Part shown: positions 23,360 through 35,172 of the stretch, piece after piece | Position numbering within the stretch: position 1 is the stretch's first letter | How the letters are laid out: each line of letters opens with the position of its first letter | NCBI GenBank assembly: GCA_019054805.1 | Contig: JAHQIY010000008.1 | Coordinates: 4,635,501 to 4,699,500, forward strand | DNA: 64,000 nt | Direction of reading: 5' to 3' | Source of the DNA: Brachionus manjavacas | Taxonomy: Eukaryota > Rotifera > Eurotatoria > Ploima > Brachionidae | Program-made: the position numbers and the translations under genes | Notes under the pieces: generated by a model | The model's database searches: none | Told to the model about the DNA's origin: nothing | What the model saw: the letters and a program-made list of their open reading frames with translations, nothing else

Positions 23360-24131
23360 ATGACCAAAATGGAGGAAAAAATTTCATTGATTAAACTAGA
23401 AATGGTGAGTTCCTTGTTTTGGGCTTAATTTTGACGCATTTTTTTTTTAGAAAAATCAGCACTTCGAAAACATGGAAATAATGGAGACATTGGAAAAGCT
23501 GAATGATTCAATTGATTTTTTGAAGCTGTTGGTGCCAAGCAATTCAAATGGGTCTTCACACGACAAATATTGTCGCGCTTCTTCCTCTAAGCCACCACCG
23601 ATTAACCAAAGACTTGAGACTAAAATCAATGGGCTCAAAAAAACACTTTATGATAACTTGGAAAAAAAGCCCCAGAATATACAGCGAACCAATATACCAA
23701 TAAATACAAAATACTTGACACTGAAGAGAAATTGCACCTTGGTAAATCATCAGAGTAACCAGGCCTGCGAAGAATATTATCGGATCAAAGAAAGATCGAA
23801 AAGCAAAATAAAATTGCCGGATAGCAGGCCAGTTTCTAGTCCACACAATAAAGCAAGATTGGAAAATATGGATAATGGATTTTCCGGAAAGCCTACCCAA
23901 ATAAGAACACCGAATTTAGTAAATAAAAATTTTTCGACATTTTCAAATAATAACAAGATTTATCATTCGAATAATACGTTCACTAGTAGCAGACATTGTT
24001 CAAAGAATGTTGATCTAGTTCGCTTAAAGCTAAGTGGAAAAATGCCTGATTACAACTCATCGATCATCAATGAAAGTAGTCATTTAAAATTTGATGGTAG
24101 AAAAATTTTAAATCAAATTTATTATATTTAG
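23360..24131 (+). CDS. Unrecognised two-exon protein, 241 aa
   Basis: Exon 1 is 23360-23404 (MTKMEEKISLIKLEM) with donor GTGAGT. Exon 2 is 23451-24131 after a 46 bp intron ending in a T-rich tract and TAG. The first 50 residues are heptad-like and probably a short coiled coil (MEIMETLEKLNDSIDFLKLL). The rest is basic, Ser/Asn/Lys-rich and likely disordered, with KPPPINQRLETKI and several SxP sites. No domain is recognisable, so no function is given. Clean splicing in frame and an unbroken 227-codon exon in such AT-rich DNA support a real gene. Confidence 0.6.
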
Positions 24132-26154
24132 AAAAAGAAAAATTTAGTATTTTTGCTTCTAATAAAAAGACTGTAAATTTATTTTTTAGATCTAATTTAG
24201 TTTATTTTCAAAAGTTGAAACTCAATTAAAAGTAAAAATAATTCTAGTTTTTTTTTTATTTTATTTAAATTTTTTTTGAATTTTTCAATTGTAATCAATT
24301 GAATTTTCTAAATGTGAATATTTTTTACACGCAATTTATCCTGTGTGTAAAATATTAAGAATTTTGACTTTATTTTTAACATCTGTATTAATATTTCTCA
24401 GTCTTCTTTCCTCTGAGCTCATTATATTCTAAAAATTTAGCTATGATACAAAGTTAACACGAATAATTGATTTATTTATAAAATATTTTTCTTTTGAAAG
24501 ACTCTCTAAATCAAACAAAATTTATATTTTTTTCATGTAACGCTTAAATTTGAAAAAAAAAAACATATTAACAAAATGTCTCACAAAAATTAGCAAGCTT
24601 TAGCTAAAAATACTCTATCAAAGGCGTCTAGCATTAAAAAAAGCTGTACATTTGAACTCAATTTGAAAAATATAGAAAAAAAGTTTCCTAATTAATTAGC
24701 TTTAATGGAAATTTTCGATTTTTTTGACCAATTTTGAAATATCTTACTTATTCGATCAAAATTAAGGTAAACTCTATTAGACTTCAATTATATCAAAATT
24801 ATGTTATAATAATATTTTGTTTGAAATAAATTTAGTATCATGGTTTCGATGAAATTGAAGCTTTATTGAGTAAATAACAATTTTGAATTAGTTCTTAGAG
24901 TACTGACCAAGAGAGAGTGAAAAATGAGATTTAATAATTAAAAAAATCTGCTTTTTTTCTTTTATTTATCTTAAGAACATATTTTTTTTGCTATCATAGA
25001 TAATTTTGGGAAAAGATAAAAGTGAGATGAGAAAGATAATTCTGAACTTTTGTTCTCATGATAACTCAAAAATTAACTTAGAAAAAATGATCGAAAGTTT
25101 TTAAATTGAATTTAAATTAGTTGTATTCTAAAAATTTTCATATAATTTTTAAAAATCATGAAAAAAGTATAATCTTTCAAATTTATTCAAAAAATTAATT
25201 TTGAGTTACTTTTGAAATTTTACTAGATTAAAATTAAAAAGATTACATCAAACATAAAAAATGCAATTTTCAGTGCTTTAAAACGAAAATCTTTAAATTT
25301 TATATTTAAAAAAAAAATTAATAAATAATTTAGGAAAAATCTGATTTTTTAATTTACCAACTTTATTATACTAATTTTTAGAATAAAAAAAATAATCAGA
25401 TCAATTTTATTTTTTACGTGTATAAAAAAGTACAAAAAAGTACAATGATCAATTATCTAGCTTTTGAATAAACTGGTCAAAGATATTTTTTTTAAATGTT
25501 AATAATTTTTTTATAAAATAAAATAGAACAAAAAAATTAATATTTATTTTCTAAGGATAAAATTCTGTTTTTGGACTTGATTTAAATTAATTACTTCATT
25601 TGAAATTATAATTATTTTTTATTATAAATTAAAATAGGTATAATTTTTAATTGATTTTCTAATTAATGTAGAAAGAAAAATATTTAAACTGGGCAATAAA
25701 AATTTGAGTAAAAGATCTTACATCATTATTAATTGATTGCATTAAATTAATTTTTAAAATTATTCATTTTTTTTTAAAGTACGACTAAGACAGTGAATCG
25801 ATCTACTAAATCGTGATATATGTCCACTTTTTTTATATTTTATCGTTTGCTAAACATTAATGAGTCCGGCGTATCTAAATTCTTGGAAAAGATTTGAACC
25901 TTCAAACTTCAAGACTATGAAAATTGTTTAATAGCTTCATTATTGTATTTTTAAGAATTTATTTTATGAACTAATTAAAAAAAGATTAAAATCTAATTCA
26001 TCCTTGTTTACTTTAGCAATTATGAGTTTTCACATAATGGGTTTGTTGAGTGCTATTAAGTAAGCAAAAGCAGTCATTAAGATAAATAAGCAATCATTTT
26101 TAAAAAAATAAATTTTACTCAAAATTATAAAAATATCCATCTAAAAATTAATTA
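24132..26154. other. No gene seen
   Basis: AT-rich sequence between the 3' ends of the convergent genes at 24.1 and 26.2 kb. No repeat structure was noticed. Confidence 0.45.
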
Positions 26155-27106
26155 TTATATAAATTTAAAATTTGCCACTAAAGACAAGTGATCAGATGAG
26201 TAATTTAAATTTGGCAAACCATTTTTGTCTATATTTTCGTGGTCAATCGGCAACTCTAAATACTCTGTAAGCTTCAAAACATTAGGAGTATAAAAAATGT
26301 AGTCAATAGCTCTTTTGATCATGTCGTCGGTGTTTTTTCTTTTCTTAATGGTTGTTGGCTTCTTTGACCCATCTTGCATAGTGTATGCATCACGCAGAAA
26401 TAGATCTTGGTCATTTTGAATGAGATCATAGAATTTTTCAAAGGGTTCACCATTAAAATCTCCCAGTAGCATGACCGGATGATTTTGATAGCCCTCTTCG
26501 AATGAGCCATTTAAATGAGATTTTAAAGATTTCAAAACTTCGCCAATTTGCGCTTGCCTCTTCTCATGATAGTCTTCTTTCGATTTAAGATGAAGACAAA
26601 CTAAAGTGATCACTTTATTTGTGGTCCGATGTCTCAGTTGAAGAATTATAAATATTTGAGAATTCACCTCAGAATTTGTGGTTATCTTTTCACAACTCAT
26701 ATTTACAGGCTCAAAAAGAGACAACTTATAAAATATAGCACACCCATCCGGGCCTATATTTGGCACCATGTCAAGACAGGGACTAAAAAATTTTGGACAA
26801 AATATGCTCGTGTAGCCTACAGAGTGTAAATAAGGCTTCAGTTCTTCGTATGCATCGGCTTCTTCGATGCACAAAATGTCACAATTATATTGCACCAGCT
26901 CCTCTAAAGTCCTCCATAAACGATATTTTGACCATTCGTAGACGTCTTTTGGCACAGTAGTATTATCTTCCATGTAGCATAAAGAACGGGCTAGCATGTT
27001 CCACTGGAGAATGCGGAATTCATTTTGATCACGTTCGCCGCTGTCCCCAAAACGTATAAATTTACGTTCAACACATGGAGGATAATTCTTTAATTTACTA
27101 CGCAAA
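26155..27106 (-). CDS. NOCT: Nocturnin-like EEP-family phosphatase (partial at 5' end)
   Basis: One long exon of 317 codons in the endonuclease/exonuclease/phosphatase fold. Nocturnin removes the 2'-phosphate of NADP(H), largely at mitochondria, and is circadian or metabolic in animals. Motifs in order: FRILQWNMLARSL, NCDILCIEEADAY (metal-binding Glu), SPCLDMVPNIGPDGCAIFYK (nocturnin-type substrate loop), CLHLKSKE, VMLLGDFNGEPFEKFY (catalytic Asp/Asn), AIDYIFYTPNVL and LNYSSDHLSLVANF (catalytic Asp-His). Nocturnin fits better than CCR4 because of the SPCLD..NNGPDG-like segment. The exon opens at an acceptor (TTTTAG at 27107) in the middle of a codon, so a short upstream exon with the start, and any targeting signal, is missing from my model. 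Confidence 0.88.
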
Positions 27107-27395
27107 CTAAAATAAAATTTAAAAAATATTTTTTTTCTAAATTTTGGATCCTTTTAGTCCATATATCATTTTTATTAGAAATCAATTAAAATCAGCTAAT
27201 TAAATAAGAACTTCTGATATTGAAAGTGAATATCAAATTAACAAAATATTTTAAAATTGTCTTTACTGGCATCTTGAAGTTGATGATCATTTCTATTCAA
27301 AGAGATTAATTTTAGATATTAAAATTTATCTCTGAATTAATAAAAATATTAAAATGTAATGCAGATTTAAAAACAGAGCTCAAAAATATTCTACA

Positions 27396-27700
27396 AAATG
27401 CAAAGAGAACAAATTTATGATTAATGAATCTAAAACCAATTATACGGTTTTTACAGCAGCCGGAATTAGAGAAAACTATAACATTAAGTTTAGGATGAAT
27501 CTCAAGGTAGAATCAGCAGAAATCCCACTAGTTCCAAATCCGACCTTCCTAGGTATCACACTAGACCCAAAGCTAAACTTCAAGCAAAATCAATCTGATT
27601 AAATCAACTGCACAGTCTGCAAGTCATTCAGCTACACAAGAAGTTAAAAGAAAAAGAGGTAGACCTAACAAAACTGCTATATAGTTAATATTATATATAA
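27396..27700 (+). mobile_element. LINE fragment (RT C-terminal side) plus short AT-hook-like frame
   Basis: The frame 27417-27602 reads MINESKTNYTVF, then PTFLGITLDPKLNFKQ, the FLGI(T)LD motif just after the RT thumb in CR1/Jockey LINEs. It stops, and in the next frame STAQSASHSATQEVKRKRGRPNKTAI ends at a TAG near 27684. KRKRGRPNK is an AT-hook-like core and is unusual after a LINE thumb, so this may be a junction of two elements. Confidence 0.6.
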
Positions 27701-28685
27701 TAATATATAGTACAAATTAATATAATATATGGTTAAGTTAATATAATTTTTTTATTTCATTTAAAAAAAAAATAAATAAAAATTTTTACCGTTTAACTCA
27801 TTTCGTAGCTCTTATTTATTAATTTTTGGGGCCAAAAATTAATAATAAATGAGTCCAAAGTAGTAATTATATATCCGATAATTAATTAATTATTGAGTCC
27901 AAAATAATTATGAGGCCGTTTCAGTAATAGAATGAGCCTATTTAATATTATCCCATTATTTATTATTAGGGAAAAAATAAAAAAAAATTTAATAAATTAA
28001 ACAACTTTTTTGAAAATATGGGGTTTGAAAAGAAGGTCAAAATGACCGTTCGGAACAGCCCTGAGTTAAACTCAAACCTATTTTTAAAATAAAAAAGAAA
28101 ATAATAAAGATTTAAAAAATGAAATAATTTAAAAAATATTTTTTCAATCCATTGATATTGATGATATAGATTTTTAAATTTAAATTTATCAATCCATTTT
28201 TATTAAGTTTATTTTTAAAATTTTTTAGTTTAAAAGGATTTGTTTCTAGCATTCAAAATTAAATTAATAAATGAAATTCCAAATAATTGAAATAATGAAA
28301 AGATCGATCTTTCCTACCAATATTTTTGAAGTAAAAAATTTCAAAATAATTTAAAAAAAAATGAGCTAATTAATTTTATCAATGGGTTGAGATAATATTC
28401 TTTTAAGATTATTTAAATTAATTCAAAGAGATTAATTTTAATATCTAAAGATAAACTCTTTGATATAAGACTGGTTTACTTTGATTCTTTTAAATTTAGA
28501 CTTTACTTAAGTTTTTTACTTTGGTAGTTTTTGGTCTCTATTTTAAATTGAAATGGTTCTTTTTATCATTTTTGCTTATATTAATACTATTGACTTTTAT
28601 TTTTAAAAATAAATAAAAATTTAAATTTCAAAATATTTTTTATTTCAATATTAATATCGTAAGGGACCCATAAGAAGCCAAAAAA
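27701..28685. other. No gene seen
   Basis: AT-rich sequence. TTAATTCAAAGAGATTAATTTTA near 28420-28440 matches sequence near 27295 and loosely 45.2 kb, a small dispersed repeat of unknown kind. Confidence 0.35.
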
Positions 28686-29048
28686 GTTTTTGTGAAGTTC
28701 AGTACAAAAGAACAGAACAAAGTATTAAAAAATTTAATAACTTTATTATCTAAAAATTTAAAATAAATTCCGTAAATCCAGCATGGTGCAACATTCAAAG
28801 TTGCATTAACTGTAAAAGTCTGCAAATGGTGTGCAGAATCTCTGCAAAATGCACCTCGCTCGATTATATTGAAATTTAATTTCTGCATAACTCTGCAAAT
28901 TTAGCAGGCTTTGATATTTGATGCAACTTTGAAAGTTGCACTATATTGCATTTACAGAACTAAGTTTTAACCTTTAGAAAAAAAGTTATTCAATTTTTTT
29001 ACATTTTTCTGTTCTTTTTTTTCATTTTGTACTGAATTTTACCAAACC
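28686..29048. mobile_element. Fold-back MITE family B, copy 1
   Basis: Begins GTTTTTGTGAAGTTCAGTAC and ends with the complementary GTACTGAATTTTACCAAACC. The arms pair over much of the element, with an inner match CATGGTGCAACATTCAAAGT to GCAACTTTGAAAGTTGCAC. It is strongly similar to 39796-40162. Confidence 0.75.
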
Positions 29049-29889
29049 CCAAAAAATAGCTCAAAAAAGGGAAAAAGAACTTAAAGAAAAGTTAATTTAT
29101 AAAATTAGTTTTTTCTTGGTTCTATTTTATCTTTTTCTGATTTTCAATTTATGTTTATTTTTTTGCATCAAGTAACAGACTCCTGGTATAAGGTATATTT
29201 TACTTAAAAATCGACTTAATGTTTGTTATTTTGAAAAAAAAAAACTCTAAAAACTTTGAATTGCGAAATGTTTACTTGGAGCTATGTCGAAAAGGGAATT
29301 TTGTCTGAAAAAATATCATTCTTATTCAATTAAGCTTAAGAGCTTAGAAATATTAAATTATGGTTCGTTTTTTAATTAAAATAGGCGGACCAAAAATCTG
29401 ATTAAATTTCATCATAATTTTTTTTATTTTATTTTCTTCTCTTATTTCCTTTGTCTTTTCTATATTTATTTATTATTTATTTGAGAGTAAAGGCTCATTT
29501 AGATAGATAATTAAACTTAGAACAAAATAAAATTTAAATTTAAGTTCAAATATAATAAGAAAAAGAAAATAAGGTAAGTAAATTGAAATATGAAATGATA
29601 TGTTTTAGAGATTTTAAGTGCTGGTCGGTCTTGGAAGGAAAGAAAGAAGATATGTTTAGATAGAAATTGCACAAAGGAAGTTTGAATTGATTCGAAACCT
29701 GCAATTTTTAATCAGCAGGAGCTAAAGTCTTATAAAAATAGATTTAAAAAAAGTGAAGTAAACATATCTATAAAAAATAATATTATAAATTATTTTCTTA
29801 ATTTTAATAATACATTTGAATATCAGATGCATAATTTTAATGTCAATAAATAATATTCAGACTTACAAGATCCGAATTTTTTTAATTTA
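29049..29889. other. No gene seen
   Basis: AT-rich sequence between the family B MITE and the microprotein gene. Confidence 0.4.
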
Positions 29890-30112
29890 CTATTTTAATA
29901 AACTTGAAGAATCAATCAATCGATTGATGTCTTTATAGCTATGTGATGTCTTTTTCTGATTTCGACTAGTGAATCTAGACTTAGCTTTAAAAGTGTGATT
30001 AATTTTTTTATAAAAAATCGATTTAAAATTTACCAATGGCATACCCAAAAAAAGCTCCGACTGCTATCAAGCCAAAAGTTTTTAATGGATTTCTGACAAG
30101 ATTATCACTCAT
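29890..30112 (-). CDS. 57-aa single-pass membrane microprotein
   Basis: Two exons, 30112-30034 and 29984-29890, with a 49 bp GT-AG intron. The frame is conserved across the junction and gives 57 residues. MSDNLVRNPLKTFGLIAVGA is followed by FFGYAIAKSRF, forming one glycine-containing hydrophobic segment at about residues 13-26, then a basic tail SRNQKKTSHSYKDINRL. The short N-terminus, single membrane span and lysine/arginine-rich tail recall small mitochondrial inner-membrane or SMIM-type proteins. The family is not identified. It lies 226 bp downstream of the IQCC-like gene on the same strand. Confidence 0.55.
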
Positions 30113-30338
30113 TTTAATGCTTTTTTTGTTAATATCTATTTGCCATATATTTAATAAATAAATAATTATGAAATTTTTTCTTTGAATTCTTTTATTAGAC
30201 ATTAAATCATAAAGTCGAGAAATATTTTTAAACGGTAGTTTAGAACCGTAATTTAAATTTCTTAAAATAAAAAAAAAATTTTAAATTTATTTACAATTCG
30301 ATTTTGATATTTAATAAAAAAATGAAAAAAAATTTAAC

Positions 30339-31006
30339 TCATTGACTGGAAAGTTTAGTTATCATTTTTTGATTCTCCAAATTTTTCTTTAATTTTAGGT
30401 ACTTAAAAAAATAAAATTAATTTTTTCTCTCAATTCAAGTTTTGTTTTAAAAATAATGAATTGAAATTTATGAAAAAAATTTTTTATTTTCGAATAAAAA
30501 AAATTTCTTGAATAACAAATATTTACCTGAATTCGACTCTGAATTGCCTGCTGAATCCAAAGCATTTCCAAAGAGACATTTTCTCTTACACTGATAAGAT
30601 CACTTTTGGACATTTTTTTCAAATTTTCTAATTCCAAAAAACTAATTTTTTCAAAATCATCGATTGTCTGAAAGCTTTTCACACAAATTTGATTATCTTC
30701 TATTTTGGCACTAGCTCTAGGTCTGCTTAATAATTGGCTTTCTTTTTTGGAGACAAATTTAGGATAACAAATTGGCACATTTTCACTTGGCCAAATAATT
30801 CTGTAGTCTGAATCGGCGCCCTCAATTTCCTCGAAAATATTCTCGTAAATTTTTCTCACACTTAAAATTTCATTTTGAACATGAACTTTTCTAATATGAG
30901 ACTAAATGATTTTTTAATAAATGAATTATTTACAAAATTATAAATTTTAATGATTTACTTGAATTTTTTTCAGCTTTTTCAAGCTCAATTCATCATCCAG
31001 ATCCAT
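30339..31006 (-). CDS. IQCC: IQ-motif protein, IQCC orthologue
   Basis: Three exons, 31006-30959, 30901-30527 and 30401-30339, total 161 residues. The N-terminal IQ-like segment (KKLKKIQSHIRKVHVQNEIL) is followed by RKIYENIFEEIEG, DYRIIWPSENVPICYPKF and, near the C-terminus, NVSLEMLWIQQAIQSRIQYLKL. This order matches vertebrate IQCC, with the IQ motif, an EYEAIVREVEG-like stretch, W and RPRF-like segments and LAMELLWLQQAI-S-K-YL. The protein is shorter than human IQCC because the long C-terminal tail is absent. The biochemical role is not established; IQ motifs usually bind calmodulin. The intron-exon frame is phase 0 at both junctions. Confidence 0.82.
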
Positions 31007-31337
31007 TAGAAGTAGACGAAATATTTTAAAAATTAAGCTCTAAAGTTATTTTGAAAAATTCAGGTAAAAATACCTGTCATAAATGACGCAAATGTTCAAA
31101 TTAAACTTTTAAGAAAATAAATGAACAAACATTAATTGATTAATGTTGCTATTACTTACACACAAAGCTAACCTTTTTTGAACTTTTTTTTCTAAAAGGT
31201 AGAATTTTAGCATGTCTCATTACTATGGAAACTTAATAATTATAAAATTAATTTTTAGCAGTTTTTTTAAAAGCTGCCCCAAAACAAAAATTCTGAATTT
31301 ATTTAGAATTTATTTTAAAAAAACAAAAAAATAAAAT

Positions 31338-34300
31338 TTAGTTGCTTTGTTCTTTTTGAATCATTTCTTGGCTAATTTTGTGGACTTGATCGACCAAATG
31401 TTTGACATTTTCAGGGTCCATGTCCGGATAAATGCCATGGCCTAGATTAGCTATGTAGTTTTTGTGACCAAATTTTTGCAACATGTCCTTGGCCATTTTG
31501 GTCAAATCTTCTTTATTAGCATAGAGGGCACAGGGGTCCAAGTTTCCTTGAAGAGTCACCGTTTCCCCGCATATTCTTCTAGCTTGTTGTGGCTTAATTG
31601 TCCAATCGATGCCGACCACCTCGTAGTGTGACTGAGACAGCTCTTCCAAAACGTAGTGGCCATCTTTGGCAAATATTATCATAGGAACGCATGAAACTTT
31701 TCGTTCCTTTAGCTTGTCGCGAACTCTTTTTGATATTACTCTGATGTATGGAAGTGCAAACTTAACAAACAAAGTGTGATCTAGACAACCTGCATGAGAT
31801 TCAAACACTTGAAGAAGCTAAAAAAAATTAAAATTTTATCATTTTTTAATTAATCTTTAGAAATAAAGAAATTAACTAAATATAAATTAATATTGGGGAT
31901 TTTTAATTACTAAACAAGAAGAAAATAAAAAAAAAAGGAAAACGAAATTTACTTTATTAAATAGTAATTTGTATAATATTTGATTTAACAAAATAAGAGC
32001 TTGCAAATATTATTTTTGTTTTAAGATTCACTCTTAGCAAATTTTGATAATATTTGAATTTCGAAATACCAAATTTTTAATAGTAAAAAAATAGTAAAAA
32101 ATTTTGAAAAGATTGTTTCTATATATTTTCAATTACGCCAAATTTGGCGATGATATAAATTTAAAAAAGAAAAGTAAGTAAAAAAAGAATATTGAACAAA
32201 AACGAAAAATATTTTGGCAAAATATTTTTGGGGCATTTTGTATTTAATCCCCGATTAAAAACAAAAAATCTTTTCTTTTTAATCAGGTTTCTAAATAAAG
32301 ACAAATTCAATTTGCACTTAATATTTATTTTTTTACTTTAAAAAATAAAATCAACAACAGCTAAATTAAAAATTTTACATGTTTAATTATGAAATAATGA
32401 GTCAAAATTAAATTTTTTATTAATAAATATGACTGCAATGATTTAAATAGGAATCAACTCAAAAATTATGTTTCTAACAATTTAAAATTAATTTTAACAA
32501 ATTTTGAGAGATATTTGCTCATGTTCTCAATAGTTAACTTGGCTTAACGTGGAAGCATAAATTTTCTCTTTTCTCCTTTTACACCTAGGCACAGAATAAA
32601 AATACCCAATTTTTTTTCTAAAAATATAAAATTGGTTCCGTTAATTGTATAAAAATAGTTCACCTGATAAGCATTTACTAAATCCAGCTTCTGGGAAAAA
32701 AAACAGAATTAATTCTAAAAAATTAATTCTGTTTTTTTTTCTTTTTCTAATTAACCCTATTTCTAATTTGATGGGCTTGCCATTTTTTTTTATCTTTTTG
32801 TTTGACTGTACCGAGCTAATGTTCCTTCAGAATAAAAAAAAATAAAAATAAAAGAAAGGTCTCATGTTTTTATACGATATAAATTAGCAGATAGAAGTTT
32901 TTGACAATATTTAGAGGCCTAAAGTCAGCCTTAAATATTTTTTAATTTTTTGATAACTAAAAGGGAAGAAAAGATTCAATTTACTTAATTGTCTTGATTT
33001 TTACTGAGACTTATTTGAGTGTTCTAGATTTTTACAAGTTCTTTGAAAAAGAGAGTAATATTTAAGAGGATCTACCTCTTACCCACGTGAAAAACATTGT
33101 TCATGACAAAATTTTAAAATTCAAATCAAAACGGTAGCTTTATTTTTAAAAATCAAAATTAATGCTGTTTAAATTTTAATTCTTTTAATTTTAGCTTTTT
33201 AATTTAAATTTAATTGTAAAAATATTAAGTTAAGGATATTGAATAATAAATGATGATAAAATTCGATTTTTTGGGTAAGGTGTTCTTTATTCATGATTTG
33301 AATTTTAAAGCAATATTTTAAGTCTTGAAATTTTAAAATTTGAATTAAAAAAGGTCTATTTTTTTTAAAGATTTAAAAATCGCTTTTCATGTTATAAAAT
33401 AATAATATAAAATTTATTTTTTAAGTTAAAAAAAATAATTGATAGATAAATAAAAATCTTTAATTAAAATACCTAAATTTTATCAGCTACAGGTCAATCA
33501 GTTATGAAACCAGCACCTACAAGCAAGGGAACAAAAAAAAAACAAATCTTTCTTATTTTGCTTGAAAAGTTTTTGGAATAATGTATCTTTTATTTATATT
33601 TTTACTCACATTGTTATGGCATTTATACTATAAAAAAACTTTTAAATAAAAATTCATCTTTAAATTTTTTATATCAATTTTTTAATAGCATAAAAAATAT
33701 ATTAAATACAGACTAGGGCAAAAGTCATTAAATCAAAGTCATATGACTTGACTTTAAATTTAAAAAAAAAAAAAAAAAGTCACTAAAATTGAAAAATTTA
33801 GCGAAAAAAATAATTTTTATTTTTTTGAAAAATGTACCTTTTTTTATTTTTTAAATATCGTAAGTAATAGCGACCATTTAAAAATAAAATATTTTCTAAA
33901 AGTGAAAAATTCTAAAATCTTTCTAAAGAACCTTAAAAATTGAATTGACTGGGTAAATAATATCTTGAACAATTTTAAAAAAATACTTGGAAAAAAAAAT
34001 CAAAAAACCAAAGCCCAAAGCTACTTTTTATTTAATTTTCATTAACTTTTGAATAAATTGTCATTTTTAGCCCAACGATAACCTAACTTTAATTACCGGA
34101 TTCAAACCGATTTAAATTATATTCAATTAATTTAAAAGTAGGTTTATTTTATTTGAATTACTTGAGCGCCAGCACACACTTGCTCCACTAAATAGTCAAT
34201 AATTACATTAGTTAATATTTTCAGAAGCTCGTGACTTTCTTCCGGGTATTTGTAGAGCCAAGCTTTTGCTTTTGATTGAGTGGTTGAACCCCCACCCTCA

Positions 34301-34887
34301 ATCATGTATGACATAAGAGTCCACTAAATAAATAAGATCTAAAATTAAGTTAACATAAACAAAAAAAAAAGATTTTACGGGCGCCCCACTGAAGCCTATT
34401 AGAGGAACTTTTCCTTGCAGAGTGTGTCTAGTCAAAGTAATTGCCTCAAAAACGTAGCTGAGCTCTTTTTTGACATCACAGTCTTTGTTCAGTTTTGAAA
34501 TGTCAGCTGGAACAATCAAAGGTGCCGGAAATGAGGGTCCTTTTGAGGGAAGCATCTCGACTATCATGCCTAAGGCTTGAGGGATGACCAGTATATCACT
34601 GAATATAATTGCAGCATCGAGGTCAAATCTGTTAATTGGCATCATGGTCACGTCACAAGCCAATTGGGGATTTTGAACTAGCTCAAAGAATGATTGTTTA
34701 GTGCGAATTTCGCGGAATTCTGGCAAATATCGGCCAGCCTGACGCATGATCCAGATTGGCACACGATCAACACTTTCACCTTTAGCAGCCCGAATAATCA
34801 AATCATTTTTTAGAGGCGGAAAATCCTTTAAAAATAAGAGTTAACTTTGGTAAATAAAATTATCATTTTGCTTACATCAGTGGACAT
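31338..34887 (-). CDS. UROD: Uroporphyrinogen decarboxylase, with a one-base frameshift near the start
   Basis: Fifth enzyme of haem synthesis, converting uroporphyrinogen III to coproporphyrinogen III in the cytosol. Exons are 34887-34876 (MSTD), 34826-34379, 34323-34162 and 31817-31338. They give about 366 residues once the frame break is bridged; human UROD has 367. Active-site signatures are intact: [80 protein letters not shown] and [15 protein letters not shown]. In exon 2, FPPLKND and LIIRAAKGE lie in different frames because a run at 34800-34803 has four bases where three keep frame. A stop falls in the downstream frame if translation begins from exon 1. Intron 3 is 2.3 kb and holds LINE tails; the others are about 50 bp. 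Confidence 0.93.
32110..32170 (-). repeat. LINE/SINE 3' hairpin motif in UROD intron 3
   Basis: Minus strand reads TATCATCGCCAAATTTGGCG then TAATTG. The same hairpin (CGCC-loop-GGCGTAATT) occurs at 47.25-47.30 kb, there followed by TAA repeats. It is taken as a retroelement 3' terminus. Confidence 0.4.
32780..32850 (-). mobile_element. Solo LINE family A 3' tail in UROD intron 3
   Basis: Minus strand reads TATTCTGAAGGAACATTAGC then TCGGTACAGTCAAAC and AAAAAGATAAA. This corresponds to the 3' end of LINE copy 2 at 9.9 kb (TATTCTGAATGAGCTCTAGC, TCGG, AAAAAGATAAA) and to a weaker copy at 44.4 kb. Confidence 0.55.
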
Positions 34888-35172
34888 TTTGTCTCTTTTT
34901 TTTTACAAAATTAAAGCTAATTTTAAAAATAAATTTTTTTGAAATATTTCTTTTGAATTAATGTTTTTTTTTGTGATTTTTAAATGTTAAAAAGCGAAAG
35001 CAAATTTTGTCTCAAAAATTAGCTTACAAAGTTGTTGGCACAGACCGGGTTAAATTTGAAAAAAAAATTGAAAAATTAGTTCCAAATGTATTCAATTAAT
35101 TTAAATTTGAAAAAAAAGTGTTTTGTTGGATTTTTTTATTATGAAAAATTATCATAAAATGTATAAAGTTTT
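34888..35172. other. Short intergenic spacer
   Basis: UROD promoter side and the 3' flank of the next minus-strand gene. No motif is evident. Confidence 0.4.
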
